Below are positions 10,847-19,873 of a stretch of DNA of 33,438 bases, piece after piece. The stretch lies in assembly GCA_020696915.1 (NCBI GenBank), contig JAJFMR010000002.1, forward strand, positions 1-33,438, written 5' to 3'. The position numbers and the translations under genes are program-made. The notes beneath the pieces were generated by a model. It was not told the DNA's origin. It made no database searches and saw nothing but the letters and a program-made list of their open reading frames with translations. Positions within the stretch are counted from its first letter, which is position 1. Each line of letters starts with the position of its first letter. The DNA is from Rhizobiaceae bacterium (lineage in GTDB: Bacteria > Pseudomonadota > Alphaproteobacteria > Rhizobiales > Rhizobiaceae).

Positions 10847-11443
10847 ATGCCGCGACTTTTCACCGCCCTCGAAATTCCGCGCGATGCAGCGCTTTCGCTG
10901 TCGCTGCTGCGCGGAGGCCTTCCCGGGGCCCGCTGGGTAGACGTCGAGAACTACCATCTTACCCTGCGTTTCATCGGCGACGTCGAAGGCCATCTCGCCG
11001 ATGAAATCGCCAATGCCCTCGACCGCGTCCACAGGCCGGCATTTTCCCTCACGCTTGCCGGGGTGGGCGCATTCGGGTCGAAAAAGCCGCATTCCGTCTA
11101 TGCCGGCGTCGCGGCGTCGCCGGACCTTCTTGCATTGCAAGGTGAGGTCGAGCGGATCTGCCAGCGGCTGGGGCTCGATCCCGATCCGCGCAAGTTCACG
11201 CCCCATGTGACACTGGCGCGGCTGCGGAACTCGAGTCCAGCCGATGTCGCCCACTATCTGTCGGCACGCGGCAATTTCGCGGCCATGCCGTTCCGGGTCG
11301 ACCGCTTCGTGCTGATGTCGTCGCGCGAGTCGGTCGGCGGCGGCCCCTATGTGGTGGAAGAGGCCTGGCCCCTTGCGCGCGCCGAGTTCGGCGGGTCGAG
11401 GACGGGAACCGGCCCGGCGGACGTTTCGCGGGGCATGCGCTGA
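10847..11443 (+). CDS. thpR: RNA 2',3'-cyclic phosphodiesterase ThpR (LigT family)
   Basis: A 198-residue 2H-phosphoesterase with both HxTx catalytic motifs: HLTL at His37/Thr39 and HVTL at His120/Thr122. Other family features are the N-terminal PRLFTALEIP and the segment GVGAFGSKKPHSVYAGV. Members open 2',3'-cyclic phosphates on RNA ends; the in vivo role is uncertain. The ATG has GGAAGGGAG close upstream. The last 25 residues, rich in Gly, Ser and Thr, look like a disordered tail. It is monocistronic or loosely linked to the following transporter genes, 93 bases away. Confidence 0.93.
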   Translation: MPRLFTALEIPRDAALSLSLLRGGLPGARWVDVENYHLTLRFIGDVEGHLADEIANALDRVHRPAFSLTLAGVGAFGSKKPHSVYAGVAASPDLLALQGEVERICQRLGLDPDPRKFTPHVTLARLRNSSPADVAHYLSARGNFAAMPFRVDRFVLMSSRESVGGGPYVVEEAWPLARAEFGGSRTGTGPADVSRGMR

Positions 11444-11536
11444 ACGCTTCCACGGCCGCTGCCCGCTTCGGCCGGCATGACTTTGGTCTGGCGAGGTCGG
11501 CGCCGAACCGCTAAGAACCCAGTCCTTCCGGAGGGG

Positions 11537-12328
11537 ATGTTCGTGTTCTGCCGCGCCGTTTGTCTCGCCGCCGCGCTTAACCTGTCGGGGGCCGCTTCCT
11601 TAGCCCAGTCGCTGCCCGATCTCGGCGGTCGAGCGGTGGTGGTCGTTACGGAGAATGCCTACCTGCCCCTGCAGTTCATCGATCCGGACACCGGTCAACC
11701 GGCCGGTTGGGAGTATGACGCGCTGGCAGAACTCTCGTCCCGGCTCAACTTCACGGTCGAGTACCGGAACACGTCCTGGGACGCCATGATCCAGGCGGTC
11801 TCCGATGGCCTGTACGACCTCGGCATGACCGGCATCACCATCACCGAAGAGCGCAGGCAGAAGGTCGATTTCTCGGATCCCTACATGCGCTCCGAGATAT
11901 TCATGCTGGTGCGCGGCGACGAGCAGCGCTTCACCGACCCAAAAACATTTGCGGCGAACCCTGAGCTGCTGATCGGTGCCCAGCCCGGCACCTCCCCCTT
12001 CTACGTCGCCGTCTACGAGATTCTCGACGGCAACGAGCAGAACCCGCGCATCAAGCTGATGGAGACCTTTGCAGCCACGGTGGCGGCGCTGCAGGCCGGC
12101 GATGTCGACCTCGTCCTCACCGACAGCGCGGCAGGCAAGGCGATCAGCGACAATTCCGGCGGCCGCCTGAAGCTGGTCGGCGCACCGCTGCAGGCCGAGG
12201 ATTTCGGCTTCATCTTTCCGAAAGGCTCCGACCTCGTGGCGCCGATCAACGCCGGCCTGGCGGCGCTGCGGGCGGACGGCACCCTGGACAGGCTGACGCA
12301 GAAATGGTTCGTCGACTACAGACCCTGA
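11537..12328 (+). CDS. Amino-acid ABC transporter substrate-binding protein (SBP family 3)
   Basis: A 263-residue periplasmic binding protein. The signal peptide covers about residues 1-23 (cleavage at SLA-QS). The family-3 fold is shown by [30 protein letters not shown], the ligand-loop segment [24 protein letters not shown], and the C-terminal [16 protein letters not shown]. Family members bind polar amino acids or opines; the ligand is unknown here. The ATG at 11537 gives a proper signal peptide and has GGAGG directly upstream at short spacing. The upstream in-frame start at 11477 adds a positively charged stretch and is less likely. The permease gene follows after 13 bases. Confidence 0.9.
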   Translation: MFVFCRAVCLAAALNLSGAASLAQSLPDLGGRAVVVVTENAYLPLQFIDPDTGQPAGWEYDALAELSSRLNFTVEYRNTSWDAMIQAVSDGLYDLGMTGITITEERRQKVDFSDPYMRSEIFMLVRGDEQRFTDPKTFAANPELLIGAQPGTSPFYVAVYEILDGNEQNPRIKLMETFAATVAALQAGDVDLVLTDSAAGKAISDNSGGRLKLVGAPLQAEDFGFIFPKGSDLVAPINAGLAALRADGTLDRLTQKWFVDYRP

Positions 12329-12341
12329 CGGCCGCGCCGGC

Positions 12342-13193
12342 GTGAATTCGCCGCCGGTCTCCTGCTCCGGCGAGCCGGGCCGCACCGGGGCGCTCCGCAT
12401 CGAAGGAGCCGATTTTCCGTGGTGGCTTGCCGTGACCGCCACCGGCGCCGTCGTCGTCGCCGCCATCATTGCAGCCAGTGGAACCTACCAGCAGGTGTTC
12501 GCGATCGTCACGAAGGGGATCGGCGTCACCGTTTTCGTTTCGCTGGTCGCCTACGCGCTCGCCTGCGCAATCGGTCTCCTGGTCGCGCTGATGGCCCTCT
12601 CTGGGTCACTGATCCTGCGGCAGGCGGCCCGTTTCTATGTGGAGATCATCCGCGGCATACCGATCCTGGTTCTGCTGTTCTGGATCGCCTTTGCCGGCGT
12701 GCCAGTCCTCGTCATCGCCTTGAACTGGGTTGCGGCGCCGCTCCGCGGTGCGGGACTCGTAGACGACCTGATGGTCCGTGACGTCTCACTTCTGTCACGC
12801 GCCGTGCTGGCGCTGACGATCGGCTACTCGGCATTCATCGCGGAGATCTTCCGGGCCGGCATACAGTCGGTTGACCCGGGCCAGACCGACGCCGCGCGGT
12901 CGCTCGGCCTGACCAGGCTTCAGTGCTTCCGGCTGGTGATCTTCCCGCAGGCGATCAGGATCATCCTGCCGCCTCTCGGCAATGATTTCGTCGCCATGGT
13001 CAAGGACTCCTCGCTGGTCTCCGTGCTCGGGGTGGCCGACATCACGCAGATGGGCAAGCTCTACGCGGCAGGCACCTTCCGTTTCTTCGAGACCTATTCG
13101 ATCGTTGCCTATGTATATCTGCTTCTCACGCTTGGCCTTTCGCTGGCCTTGCGCGGGTTGGAGCACAGGCTGCGAAAGAAAGGACGACGATGA
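12342..13193 (+). CDS. Amino-acid ABC transporter permease (HisMQ family)
   Basis: A 283-residue inner-membrane permease of the polar amino-acid uptake family, with about six hydrophobic segments. The cytoplasmic coupling (EAA) loop is clear: DAARSLGLTRLQCFRLVIFPQAIR, followed by LPPLGNDFVAMVKDSSLVSVLGV. The start is a GTG with no strong ribosome binding site, so translation may be coupled to the binding-protein gene. No second permease and no ATPase gene is adjacent, which is unusual for this family. The ATPase may be encoded elsewhere or shared with another system. Its stop overlaps the methyltransferase start (ATGA). Confidence 0.9.
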   Translation: MNSPPVSCSGEPGRTGALRIEGADFPWWLAVTATGAVVVAAIIAASGTYQQVFAIVTKGIGVTVFVSLVAYALACAIGLLVALMALSGSLILRQAARFYVEIIRGIPILVLLFWIAFAGVPVLVIALNWVAAPLRGAGLVDDLMVRDVSLLSRAVLALTIGYSAFIAEIFRAGIQSVDPGQTDAARSLGLTRLQCFRLVIFPQAIRIILPPLGNDFVAMVKDSSLVSVLGVADITQMGKLYAAGTFRFFETYSIVAYVYLLLTLGLSLALRGLEHRLRKKGRR

Positions 13194-13819
13194 GCCGCGA
13201 GCTGACTCCACTCGAGAAAGTATATGCCGCGCGGAACCAGGGCGAGCTCGCCGACGCCTACGCGTCATGGTCGATCGACTACGACCGTGAAACGGTCGCA
13301 CTCGGCTATTGCCTTCCCTTCGTGATCGCCGGCTGGGTGGCAAGGTATGTGGCGAAAGGCGCCGGGCCGCTGCTCGACGCAGGCTGCGGCACCGGCCTGG
13401 CGGCGCCCGGGCTGCGAGCGCTCGGCTACGAGCAGATCGAAGGCCTCGACTTTTCCGGGGACATGCTAGCGGTTGCCGGAGAGCGCGGCTTCTACCGGAA
13501 GCTCGAACATGCGGAACTCGGCCTCCCGCTGCCGTGGCCCGACGGTCATTTCGCCGCCTTCCTTTCGGCAGGGGTCTTTACCGAGGGACATGCGCCGCCT
13601 TCGAGCCTCGATGAGCTGGCGCGCGTCACGCAGGGCGGCGGTCACGCGGTCTTCACGGTCCGCGACAGCGTTCTCGAGCGCAACGGTTTCAGGCGGACCT
13701 TTCGGCGGCTGCAGGAGGAAGGCCGCTGGCTGCCTGTCGAGGAAAGCCGCCCGTTCCGCGCCTTCGTACTGGGCGAGCCGGAGGTCACTGTGAGAGCGTT
13801 CGTCTTCCGGATGCTCTGA
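13190..13819 (+). CDS. Class I SAM-dependent methyltransferase, METTL27/WBSCR27-like
   Basis: A 209-residue Rossmann-fold methyltransferase. Motif I (LLDAGCGTGLAAPGL) is at about residues 61-75, with the acidic residue binding the SAM ribose in EGLDFSGDML. The N-terminus (DAYASWSIDYDRETVALGY) is typical of the METTL27/WBSCR27-like group, for which no bacterial substrate is established. The start overlaps the permease stop by 4 bases (ATGA), implying co-translation with the amino-acid transporter. A small-molecule substrate related to the imported compound is possible but unproven. Confidence 0.88.
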   Translation: MSRELTPLEKVYAARNQGELADAYASWSIDYDRETVALGYCLPFVIAGWVARYVAKGAGPLLDAGCGTGLAAPGLRALGYEQIEGLDFSGDMLAVAGERGFYRKLEHAELGLPLPWPDGHFAAFLSAGVFTEGHAPPSSLDELARVTQGGGHAVFTVRDSVLERNGFRRTFRRLQEEGRWLPVEESRPFRAFVLGEPEVTVRAFVFRML

Positions 13820-13864
13820 CCTGCCGCGGGCCCAAAGCGCCCATCCTGGGCACGTCCTGTCGAA

Positions 13865-14818
13865 TCATGATGACCGGAGTTCGGCGACCGATTTGAGATG
13901 CCGCGCGGTGAACAGGTCGAGATGGCCGCCGCCCACATTCTTGTAGACGGTGATCTCCTGGTCGTTGCCGCGCCCCGGGTGCCTGCCCGCGCAGAGTTCG
14001 TACAGGTCGGCCGTGATATCTTCCCAGCGGATGATGCCGCGATCGGCCGGCTGGCGCAGGTCGCCGGCATCCTGCATGCCCGAACGCGTGTCGACGAACA
14101 GTTTTCCGCGCGCCATCGCTTCGTCGTCGGCCTCGCGCATGTCGGGGAGATAGGCGCCGACGAGATCGAGATGCGCGCCGGGCTTCAGGAGCCGCCCGCG
14201 CACGAGCGGCGCCTTCGACATTGTCACGCAGGAAACGATGTCGGCCTGGGTTACGGCCGCATCGAGGTCGCTAACGGCCGCGATGGAGAAATCCCGGCCC
14301 GCATGCACGCTTGCCAACGCTTCGGCGCGGCCGGGCGTACGGTTCCAGACGAGAACCCGCTCCAGCGATGGCCGCGCCGCACGATGCGCTGCCAGCATGT
14401 GGGGCGCCAGTCCACCAGCGCCGACGATCACCAGCACCTTGGCGTCGGACCGGGCCAGGAGGCTGGCGCCCAGTGCGGAATCGGCGGCGGTCTTGCGGAA
14501 GGTCATGGCGGCGCCGTCCGCCACGAACAGCGGCGAACCCGACCCTGCGTCGAACACGGCCACCAGCCCCTGCACGGAAGGCTGCGGAGGACTTAGCCCC
14601 GGATTTTCCGGAAAAACGCCGACCAGCTTCACGGCGATGACGGTATCCCGCTGCCAGCCGACCTGGACGACGAACTTGTTGCCGCCGCCGCCCGGCTCAT
14701 CGCGCACCATCATATGGCTCGCATCCGGGGCCGGCCCCCGATGCGCCTGGCGCATCGCCTCGATCAGACCGGGGTAGTCGAGGAGGAAATGGACGGCGTC
14801 GGCATCGAAAAACTGCAT
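13865..14818 (-). CDS. Ornithine cyclodeaminase/mu-crystallin family protein
   Basis: A 317-residue NAD(P)-binding protein. The substrate-domain start (FFDADAVHFLLDYPGLIEAMRQAHRG), the lysine in VIAVKLVGVFPEN (about Lys64), the segment AAMTFRKTAADSALGASLLAR, and the Rossmann loop VGAGGLAPHML all fit. So does the later acidic segment DLVGAYLPDMREAD. The family includes ornithine cyclodeaminase, alanine dehydrogenase, and imine or opine reductases, so the exact substrate is open. It converges on the methyltransferase gene with 45 bases between stops. The ATG at 14818 matches the family N-terminus; no good ribosome binding site is visible. Confidence 0.88.
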   Translation of the reverse strand: MQFFDADAVHFLLDYPGLIEAMRQAHRGPAPDASHMMVRDEPGGGGNKFVVQVGWQRDTVIAVKLVGVFPENPGLSPPQPSVQGLVAVFDAGSGSPLFVADGAAMTFRKTAADSALGASLLARSDAKVLVIVGAGGLAPHMLAAHRAARPSLERVLVWNRTPGRAEALASVHAGRDFSIAAVSDLDAAVTQADIVSCVTMSKAPLVRGRLLKPGAHLDLVGAYLPDMREADDEAMARGKLFVDTRSGMQDAGDLRQPADRGIIRWEDITADLYELCAGRHPGRGNDQEITVYKNVGGGHLDLFTARHLKSVAELRSS

Positions 14819-14851
14819 GGTCAGAACACCAGATCCGGAAGGAGAGTGACG

Positions 14852-14965
14852 ATGGGCGGAAAGAATGCCATCGGGAAGACACCGCACCAGCGCCGCCAGG
14901 AACGGCACCAGCTCGGACGAAAACTCCTCGATGGAGCATTGCCGATTGCTACCTCGGGTGGATAG
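14852..14965 (+). CDS. Possible small protein, 37 residues, unknown
   Basis: A short frame beginning MGGKNAIGKTPHQRRQERHQ, strongly basic in its middle and ending in IATSGG. GGAAGGAG stands 7 bases before the ATG, one of the best Shine-Dalgarno sequences in the window. A perfect 7-bp hairpin begins inside its stop codon. It lies divergent from the cyclodeaminase gene. There is no recognised family, and with so short a frame chance is a serious alternative. The rest of the intergenic stretch, 14989-15128, shows nothing. Confidence 0.3.
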   Translation: MGGKNAIGKTPHQRRQERHQLGRKLLDGALPIATSGG

Positions 14966-14988
14966 GGCGAGCCATTCACGATCGCCCT
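14964..14988. repeat. Perfect hairpin at the end of the small ORF
   Basis: AGGGCGA (14964-14970) pairs with TCGCCCT (14982-14988) across an 11-base loop. No T-tract follows, so it is not a classic terminator. It could be a 3' stabilising structure for the small ORF or part of the 5' region of the minus-strand cyclodeaminase gene. Confidence 0.35.
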
Positions 14989-15128
14989 GCCGGCCTGAAC
15001 GACCCCTAATCTTCCCCGCTGCTCGCCGTGGCTGGCCTGCCGTCCCGATCTTTCCGACTGCACCGGGTAGTGCTTGCGACGCCGACCCTCCCGGCGCTAC
15101 CGACGGTGCCCAGGACCCCTGACCGGAC

Positions 15129-15761
15129 TCAGCTCTCGCCCGTCAGCGATCTGATCTGCCCAGTCAGCCGCGCCACCTGTTCCTCCAAGGCCGCAAGGCG
15201 CGGCTCGATGTCCGAGCCATGGGAGGATCCCCGTGCTGGCGCCGGCGCCGCCGAAGCAGCCACCGGCCCGCCGAGCAGATGCGCGTAACGCTCCTCCCTT
15301 TGCCCCGGACCCCGGTCGATCATGGCGGCGAGCGCCGGCTTGCGGCCTATCAGCAGGTCGAGACTGCTCCGCACCTCTTCGATCGACGGGAATCTCGCCA
15401 TGCGTTCGCTGCGCGCCAGAAGCTCGTGTGCCGTCTGCGGGCCCCGCACCATCATCAGGGCAAGCAGGGCGACCTGCGACTGGGTAAGCGAGAAGCGCTG
15501 CGCCAGCAGGTGCTCGAACCGGTCGACGCGGGAGGCGAATGCCTGCTGCACCAGACCCTTCCGCTGCAGCGTGCCGAGCCCCCGGACTATGTCGGTCATT
15601 TCGAGTGACATGACCGGGTCCCTGGCGGTCTTCTGGTTGGCCGCGACGTGCAGCGCATTCACCGTCATCGGGTAGACGTCGGGGGTGAGCATCTTTTTCT
15701 CGGCCAGAGTGCCGAGGATCCGGATTTCGACGGTGTTCAGGACTTCAGGATCATCCGGCAT
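15129..15761 (-). CDS. YceH family (DUF480) winged-helix protein
   Basis: A 210-residue cytoplasmic protein of the DUF480/YceH family. The N-terminal signature (VEIRILGTLAEKKMLTPDVYPMTVNALHVAANQKTARDPVM) matches the tandem winged-helix domain, followed by the second domain (FSLTQSQVALLALMMVRGPQTAHELLARSERM). The C-terminus has an Ala/Pro-rich linker and a short coiled-coil-like helix (IEPRLAALEEQVARLTGQIRSL). Function is unknown, though DNA binding is suggested by the fold. It lies 33 bases downstream of sdhB on the same strand and may be read from the sdh transcript. Confidence 0.9.
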   Translation of the reverse strand: MPDDPEVLNTVEIRILGTLAEKKMLTPDVYPMTVNALHVAANQKTARDPVMSLEMTDIVRGLGTLQRKGLVQQAFASRVDRFEHLLAQRFSLTQSQVALLALMMVRGPQTAHELLARSERMARFPSIEEVRSSLDLLIGRKPALAAMIDRGPGQREERYAHLLGGPVAASAAPAPARGSSHGSDIEPRLAALEEQVARLTGQIRSLTGES

Positions 15762-15794
15762 GTTGGCGTCCTGCTCACCTTTGCTGGAATCGCC

Positions 15795-16574
15795 CTACAC
15801 GCGCCGTTCGACCAGAAGCTTCTTGGTCTCGGCGATCGCCTTGGCCGGGTTGAGGCCCTTCGGACAGGTCTGGGTGCAGTTCATGATCGTGTGGCAGCGA
15901 TAGAGCCTGAACGGGTCCTCGAGATTGTCGAGCCGCTCGCCGGTCGCCTCGTCGCGGCTGTCGACGAGCCACCGGTAAGCCTGCAGCAGAACCGCCGGGC
16001 CGAGGAAGCGTTCGCTGTTCCACCAGTAGCTCGGACAGGCCGTCGAGCAACAGGCGCACAGGATGCATTCGTAAAGGCCGTCAAGCTTCTGCCGATCCTC
16101 GTGGCTCTGCAGCCACTCCTTGGCCGGCTCCGGCGACACCGTCTTCAACCACGGCTCGATCGCGGCATGCTGGGCATAGAAGTCGGTTAGGTCAGGCACC
16201 AGGTCCTTGACCACCGGCATATGCGGCAGCGGGTAGACGCGCACCGGGCCGGAAATTTCATCCATTCCCTTGGTGCAGGCTAGCGTGTTGCCGCCATCGA
16301 TGTTCATGGAACAGGAGCCGCATATGCCCTCGCGGCAGGAGCGCCGAAGCGTGAGTGTCGGGTCGACCTTATTCTTGATCCACAACAGGGCATCGAGCAC
16401 CATCGGGCCGCAATCGTCGAGGTCGACGAAATAGGTGTCGACGCGCGGATTCTCGTCATCGTCCGGGGACCAGCGGTAGATCCGGTACTCGCGCAGGTTC
16501 TTCGCGCCTTCCGGCTTCGGCCAGGTCTTTCCCTCGACTATCCTCGAGTTCCTCGGAAGAGCGAATTCAACCAT
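15795..16574 (-). CDS. sdhB: Succinate dehydrogenase iron-sulfur subunit
   Basis: A 259-residue subunit of complex II carrying electrons from FAD to ubiquinone at the inner membrane. All cluster ligands are visible: the [2Fe-2S] set Cys80, Cys85, Cys88 and Cys100 ([22 protein letters not shown]). The [4Fe-4S] and [3Fe-4S] sets lie in [11 protein letters not shown] (170-180) and [14 protein letters not shown] (227-240). The ATG at 16574 shares its first base with the TAA of the preceding small ORF (TAATG), so translation is coupled. It is the last sdh gene. Confidence 0.97.
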   Translation of the reverse strand: MVEFALPRNSRIVEGKTWPKPEGAKNLREYRIYRWSPDDDENPRVDTYFVDLDDCGPMVLDALLWIKNKVDPTLTLRRSCREGICGSCSMNIDGGNTLACTKGMDEISGPVRVYPLPHMPVVKDLVPDLTDFYAQHAAIEPWLKTVSPEPAKEWLQSHEDRQKLDGLYECILCACCSTACPSYWWNSERFLGPAVLLQAYRWLVDSRDEATGERLDNLEDPFRLYRCHTIMNCTQTCPKGLNPAKAIAETKKLLVERRV

Positions 16575-16834
16575 TACCTCAAAGCCTTTCGGATGACGAG
16601 TTTCAGCCCGGACCAGCTGGCGTCCACGGCCGCGGCCTTGACGTCGACCAGATCGAGGCCGAGAGCACGATCGCAAACGACATGCTCGGTGATTTCGGTC
16701 CGCACCCCGGGCGCCCACTTCGGCCGCGACACCAAGATCATTCCGCGGACCCTGGTCGCCGCGCCGGCGGCCATGCCGTCCCGCAGCCCGGGCTTCTCGC
16801 GAAACGGCGAATAGCGTGCGGCGGCCAGTTCCAT
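16574..16834 (-). CDS. Small uncharacterised protein between sdhA and sdhB
   Basis: An 86-residue protein beginning [20 protein letters not shown] and ending [10 protein letters not shown]. No signal peptide, membrane segment or cysteine pair is seen. The middle ([35 protein letters not shown]) looks like folded beta-rich sequence, and I do not recognise the family. Its ATG begins 1 base after the sdhA stop, and its TAA overlaps the sdhB ATG. Such exact packing inside an essential operon supports a real gene. A role in SDH assembly, FAD or cluster insertion is only a suggestion from position. Confidence 0.75.
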   Translation of the reverse strand: MELAAARYSPFREKPGLRDGMAAGAATRVRGMILVSRPKWAPGVRTEITEHVVCDRALGLDLVDVKAAAVDASWSGLKLVIRKALR

Positions 16835-16835
16835 G

Positions 16836-18671
16836 TCAATAGACCCGCGCCTTGGGCGCGATCTTCGCCGGATCGATGCCGCCCCTGTCGTGGGGCAGCA
16901 TCGTCTCGGTGTGCACCGGACGGTAGGCGAGCGCGACCTCTCCTTCCGCCTCGATCCGGGCAAGCGTGTGCTTGCGCCAGTTCCGATCGTCGCGGGCGGA
17001 AAAGTCCTCTCGGGCATGCGCGCCGCGGCTCTCCTTGCGGGCCGCCGCGGAGTAGACCGTGGCGAGCGCGTTGGCCATCAGGTTCTGGAGCTCTAGCGTC
17101 TCCACCAGGTCCGAATTCCAGATCATCGACCGGTCGAACACCTTGACGTCGCGCAACTCGCCCCAGATGGCGGAGATGCGCCGGCAGCCGGATTGCAGCG
17201 ATTCCTGGGTCCGGAACACGGCCGCGTCCTCCTGCATTGTCCGCTGCATCTTTTCGCGGAGCACCGCGGTGGGCGAGCCGCCATTGGCGTGACGGAGCCG
17301 GTCGAAACGGTCCATGATCCTTTCGGCCGCGGCCCCGTCGATGGGGGGCACGGCGCTATTTCGATCGACCACCTGCCCGGCGCGGATCGCGGCGGCGCGG
17401 CCGAACACGACGAGGTCGATCAGCGAGTTCGAGCCGAGCCGGTTTGCGCCATGCACCGAGGCGCACCCCGCCTCGCCGACGGCCATCAGGCCGGGGCTGA
17501 CGGCGTCCGGATCGGATGCCGTGGGGTTGAGCACCTCGCCCCAGTAATTCGTCGGGATGCCGCCCATGTTGTAGTGGACCGTCGGCGAAACGGGGATCGG
17601 CTCGCGGGTCACGTCGACGCCGGCGAAGATCTTTGCCGATTCCGAAATGCCGGGCAGCCGCTCGTGCAGCACCGCCGGATCGAGGTGGTCGAGGTGGAGG
17701 AAGATGTGATCCTTGTTCCTGCCGACGCCGCGGCCCTCGCGAACCTCGATGGTCATGCACCGGGACACCACGTCGCGGCTCGCCAGGTCCTTGGCGGAAG
17801 GTGCGTAGCGCTCCATGAAGCGCTCGCCTTCGGAGTTGACAAGGTAGCCGCCCTCGCCGCGTGCTCCCTCGGTGATCAGGCAGCCGGCGCCGTAGATGCC
17901 GGTCGGGTGGAACTGCACGAACTCCATGTCCTGCAGCGGCAGGCCGGCGCGCGCGGCCATGCCGTTGCCGTCGCCGGTGCAGGTATGCGCCGACGTGGCG
18001 GTGAAATACGCGCGGCCATAGCCGCCCGTCGCCAGGATCACCATCTTGGCCGAAAACCGATGGATGGTGCCGTCGTCGAGGTTCCAGGCGATCACCCCGG
18101 TACAGCTTCCGTCGGGCGCCATGATCAGGTCGAGCGCGAAATACTCGACGAAAAACTGCGCGCTGTTCTTCAGCGACTGGCCGTAGAGCGTGTGCAGGAT
18201 GGCGTGACCGGTTCGGTCGGCCGCCGCGCAGGTGCGCTGCACGGGTGGGCCATCCCCGAACTCGGTCATGTGACCGCCGAACGGACGCTGGTAGATGCGT
18301 CCGTCCGCCGTCCGCGAGAACGGCACGCCGTAGTGCTCGAGCTCGTACACCGCGGCCGGCGCCTGCTGCACCATGTATTCCATGGCGTCGACGTCACCCA
18401 GCCAGTCGGAACCCTTGACGGTGTCGTAGAGGTGCCACTGCCAACTGTCCGGCCCCATGTTCGACAGCGAGGCCGCGATGCCGCCCTGGGCGGCGACGGT
18501 ATGCGAGCGGGTCGGGAACACCTTGGTTATGCAGGCCGTCCGCAGCCCCTGCTCGGCCATGCCGAGCGTGGCGCGCAGCCCGGCGCCGCCGGCTCCGACA
18601 ATGACGACGTCGAACCCGTGATCGACATAGGTATAGGCCGAAGTTGCCTTGCGGGGCGCAGTATTTGCCAC
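16836..18671 (-). CDS. sdhA: Succinate dehydrogenase flavoprotein subunit
   Basis: A 611-residue flavoprotein that oxidises succinate to fumarate. The FAD dinucleotide fold is [15 protein letters not shown] (about residues 20-34), and the covalent-FAD histidine is His57 in [11 protein letters not shown]. Substrate-site segments include [25 protein letters not shown] and [13 protein letters not shown]. The C-terminus (RPVHTETM...IAPKARVY) is typical of alphaproteobacterial SdhA. The start is GTG, with GGAGG lying inside the end of sdhD and 6 bases of spacing. Stop of sdhD and start of sdhA are 2 bases apart, fitting a single polycistronic message. Confidence 0.97.
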   Translation of the reverse strand: MANTAPRKATSAYTYVDHGFDVVIVGAGGAGLRATLGMAEQGLRTACITKVFPTRSHTVAAQGGIAASLSNMGPDSWQWHLYDTVKGSDWLGDVDAMEYMVQQAPAAVYELEHYGVPFSRTADGRIYQRPFGGHMTEFGDGPPVQRTCAAADRTGHAILHTLYGQSLKNSAQFFVEYFALDLIMAPDGSCTGVIAWNLDDGTIHRFSAKMVILATGGYGRAYFTATSAHTCTGDGNGMAARAGLPLQDMEFVQFHPTGIYGAGCLITEGARGEGGYLVNSEGERFMERYAPSAKDLASRDVVSRCMTIEVREGRGVGRNKDHIFLHLDHLDPAVLHERLPGISESAKIFAGVDVTREPIPVSPTVHYNMGGIPTNYWGEVLNPTASDPDAVSPGLMAVGEAGCASVHGANRLGSNSLIDLVVFGRAAAIRAGQVVDRNSAVPPIDGAAAERIMDRFDRLRHANGGSPTAVLREKMQRTMQEDAAVFRTQESLQSGCRRISAIWGELRDVKVFDRSMIWNSDLVETLELQNLMANALATVYSAAARKESRGAHAREDFSARDDRNWRKHTLARIEAEGEVALAYRPVHTETMLPHDRGGIDPAKIAPKARVY

Positions 18672-18673
18672 CT

Positions 18674-19057
18674 TCAGCCTCCGAGTGCGAGTTTGACGAG
18701 CGCGTAGATTGCCGCGACGCCTACCGAAGCGGCGAAAAAGACGTTGAGCATGATCAAGGCGATCCTGGCTCCGTCGGCGTGGACGTAGTCCTCGATGATG
18801 ACCTGCATGCCGAGCCGCATGTGATTGAGGACCGACAGGAACGCCAGGACAAGCATGAGCGCCACGAAAGGATTGCCGAGCGCCCCCCGCACCGTCATGT
18901 AATCGGCGCCGTTTAGAGCGACCAGCAGGCCGATGAGAAACAGCATCAGCGGCACGTTGGCGACTGCCGTCAGCCGCTGCAGCCAGAAATGCCCGGTGCC
19001 TTCGCGCGCCGTTCCGAGGCCGCGCACGCGGGCCAGTGGCGTTTGCATCCTGGCCAT
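18674..19057 (-). CDS. sdhD: Succinate dehydrogenase membrane anchor subunit D
   Basis: A 127-residue membrane protein with three hydrophobic segments (about residues 31-50, 62-80 and 98-122). The segment [14 protein letters not shown] and the histidine-containing [17 protein letters not shown] are family hallmarks, the latter close to the haem b and quinone site with the conserved Asp-Tyr pair. It anchors SdhAB together with SdhC. A second ATG at 19048 ([12 protein letters not shown]) is an equally good start. The sdhC stop is 1 base before the first ATG. Confidence 0.94.
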   Translation of the reverse strand: MARMQTPLARVRGLGTAREGTGHFWLQRLTAVANVPLMLFLIGLLVALNGADYMTVRGALGNPFVALMLVLAFLSVLNHMRLGMQVIIEDYVHADGARIALIMLNVFFAASVGVAAIYALVKLALGG

Positions 19058-19058
19058 C

Positions 19059-19469
19059 TCAGAACGCCCCCCGCGCCGCGTAGCCGGCTATCCAGACCAG
19101 CAGAGTCAGCACGATGGCTGCCACTATCTGCAGCCGCGCCATGCTGGAGGCGGTGGTTTTCTCCAACCCGCTGCCGGTGTCCCAGATCAGGTGGCGGATG
19201 CCGCCGAGCATATGGTGGACGAGGGCCCAGGTGTAGCCGAGAAGCACGCAGCGTCCGGCCCACGATCCGAATACGGCATTGGCGAGATCGAACTGCCTTT
19301 CCGAGGTCGCGGCGGCGAGCAGCCACCATGCAATCAGCAGCGTGCCAAAATAGAGAGCACCGCCCGTCACGCGATGCAGGATGGACACCGTCATGGTGAC
19401 GGGCCACCTGTAGATCGTCAGGTGCGGCGAAAGCGGCCGCTGCCGTCTTGCTGCGGTTGTCCTGGTCAT
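19059..19469 (-). CDS. sdhC: Succinate dehydrogenase cytochrome b556 subunit C
   Basis: A 136-residue membrane protein with three hydrophobic segments. The signatures RPLSPHLTIYR (11-21) and SILHRVTG (29-36; quinone-site Ser and Arg) and the haem-ligand region HHMLGGIRHLIWD (85-97) identify it. It is the first gene of sdhC-sdhD-sdhA-ORF-sdhB. The promoter must lie in the 429-base region shared with the divergent dehydrogenase gene. Confidence 0.95.
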   Translation of the reverse strand: MTRTTAARRQRPLSPHLTIYRWPVTMTVSILHRVTGGALYFGTLLIAWWLLAAATSERQFDLANAVFGSWAGRCVLLGYTWALVHHMLGGIRHLIWDTGSGLEKTTASSMARLQIVAAIVLTLLVWIAGYAARGAF

Positions 19470-19607
19470 GGGCGTCCCCCGAATCGATCGTCGCGGCGCC
19501 GGCGGGAGCGCGCCAGGCGCCTCTGACAGGTCGGTCGTAAACTTTTTTTGCAGCGCGTCAAAGTGACCCCGTTAGGCCCCACATAGGCGGCCGCATGCGC
19601 GAGATGC

Positions 19608-19625
19608 AAGCCAAGTATCTGGCTT
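19608..19625. repeat. Perfect dyad upstream of sdhC
   Basis: AAGCCA (19608-19613) and TGGCTT (19620-19625) form a perfect inverted repeat around AGTATC. It lies 139 bases from the sdhC start and 274 bases from the divergent dehydrogenase start. It may be an operator for either gene; no known box is recognised. Confidence 0.35.
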
Positions 19626-19665
19626 CAATCGATTTTAAGACAAGGACCGCATTTTGCATTGCGGC

Positions 19666-19687
19666 AGATCTCTATTGATAGGGATCT
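19666..19687. repeat. Second dyad in the sdhC/dehydrogenase intergenic region
   Basis: AGATCTCTA (19666-19674) and TAGGGATCT (19679-19687) pair at 8 of 9 positions plus one G-T, around TTGA. Located 212 bases before the dehydrogenase gene, it is a candidate operator or hairpin. The rest of the intergenic region (19470-19898) shows no gene. Confidence 0.35.
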
Positions 19688-19873
19688 TCAGCCGCTGCGG
19701 ATCCAGCCTGATCCCCGCCGATCCGGTCACGCGCGCTCGTCTTCGGCCCTGCAAGGCTTGGAGATGTACGGCTTCGCGTTTCGCGCTCGCCGGTCCGGGC
19801 GGCGCTCAAGCTTCTGGAAGGGGGCGGAGTTGCAATGCACCATCGCCTCATAGTACGACCGGCGAGGATAGAA

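Noticed and set aside
17193-18707. 504-residue open frame on the plus strand opposite sdhA
   Set aside because: sdhA is a certain gene with all catalytic motifs; this frame is an antisense shadow.
19595-19678. 27-codon frame upstream of the dehydrogenase gene
   Set aside because: No ribosome binding site and no further support. It overlaps the dyads, which are better explained as regulatory.
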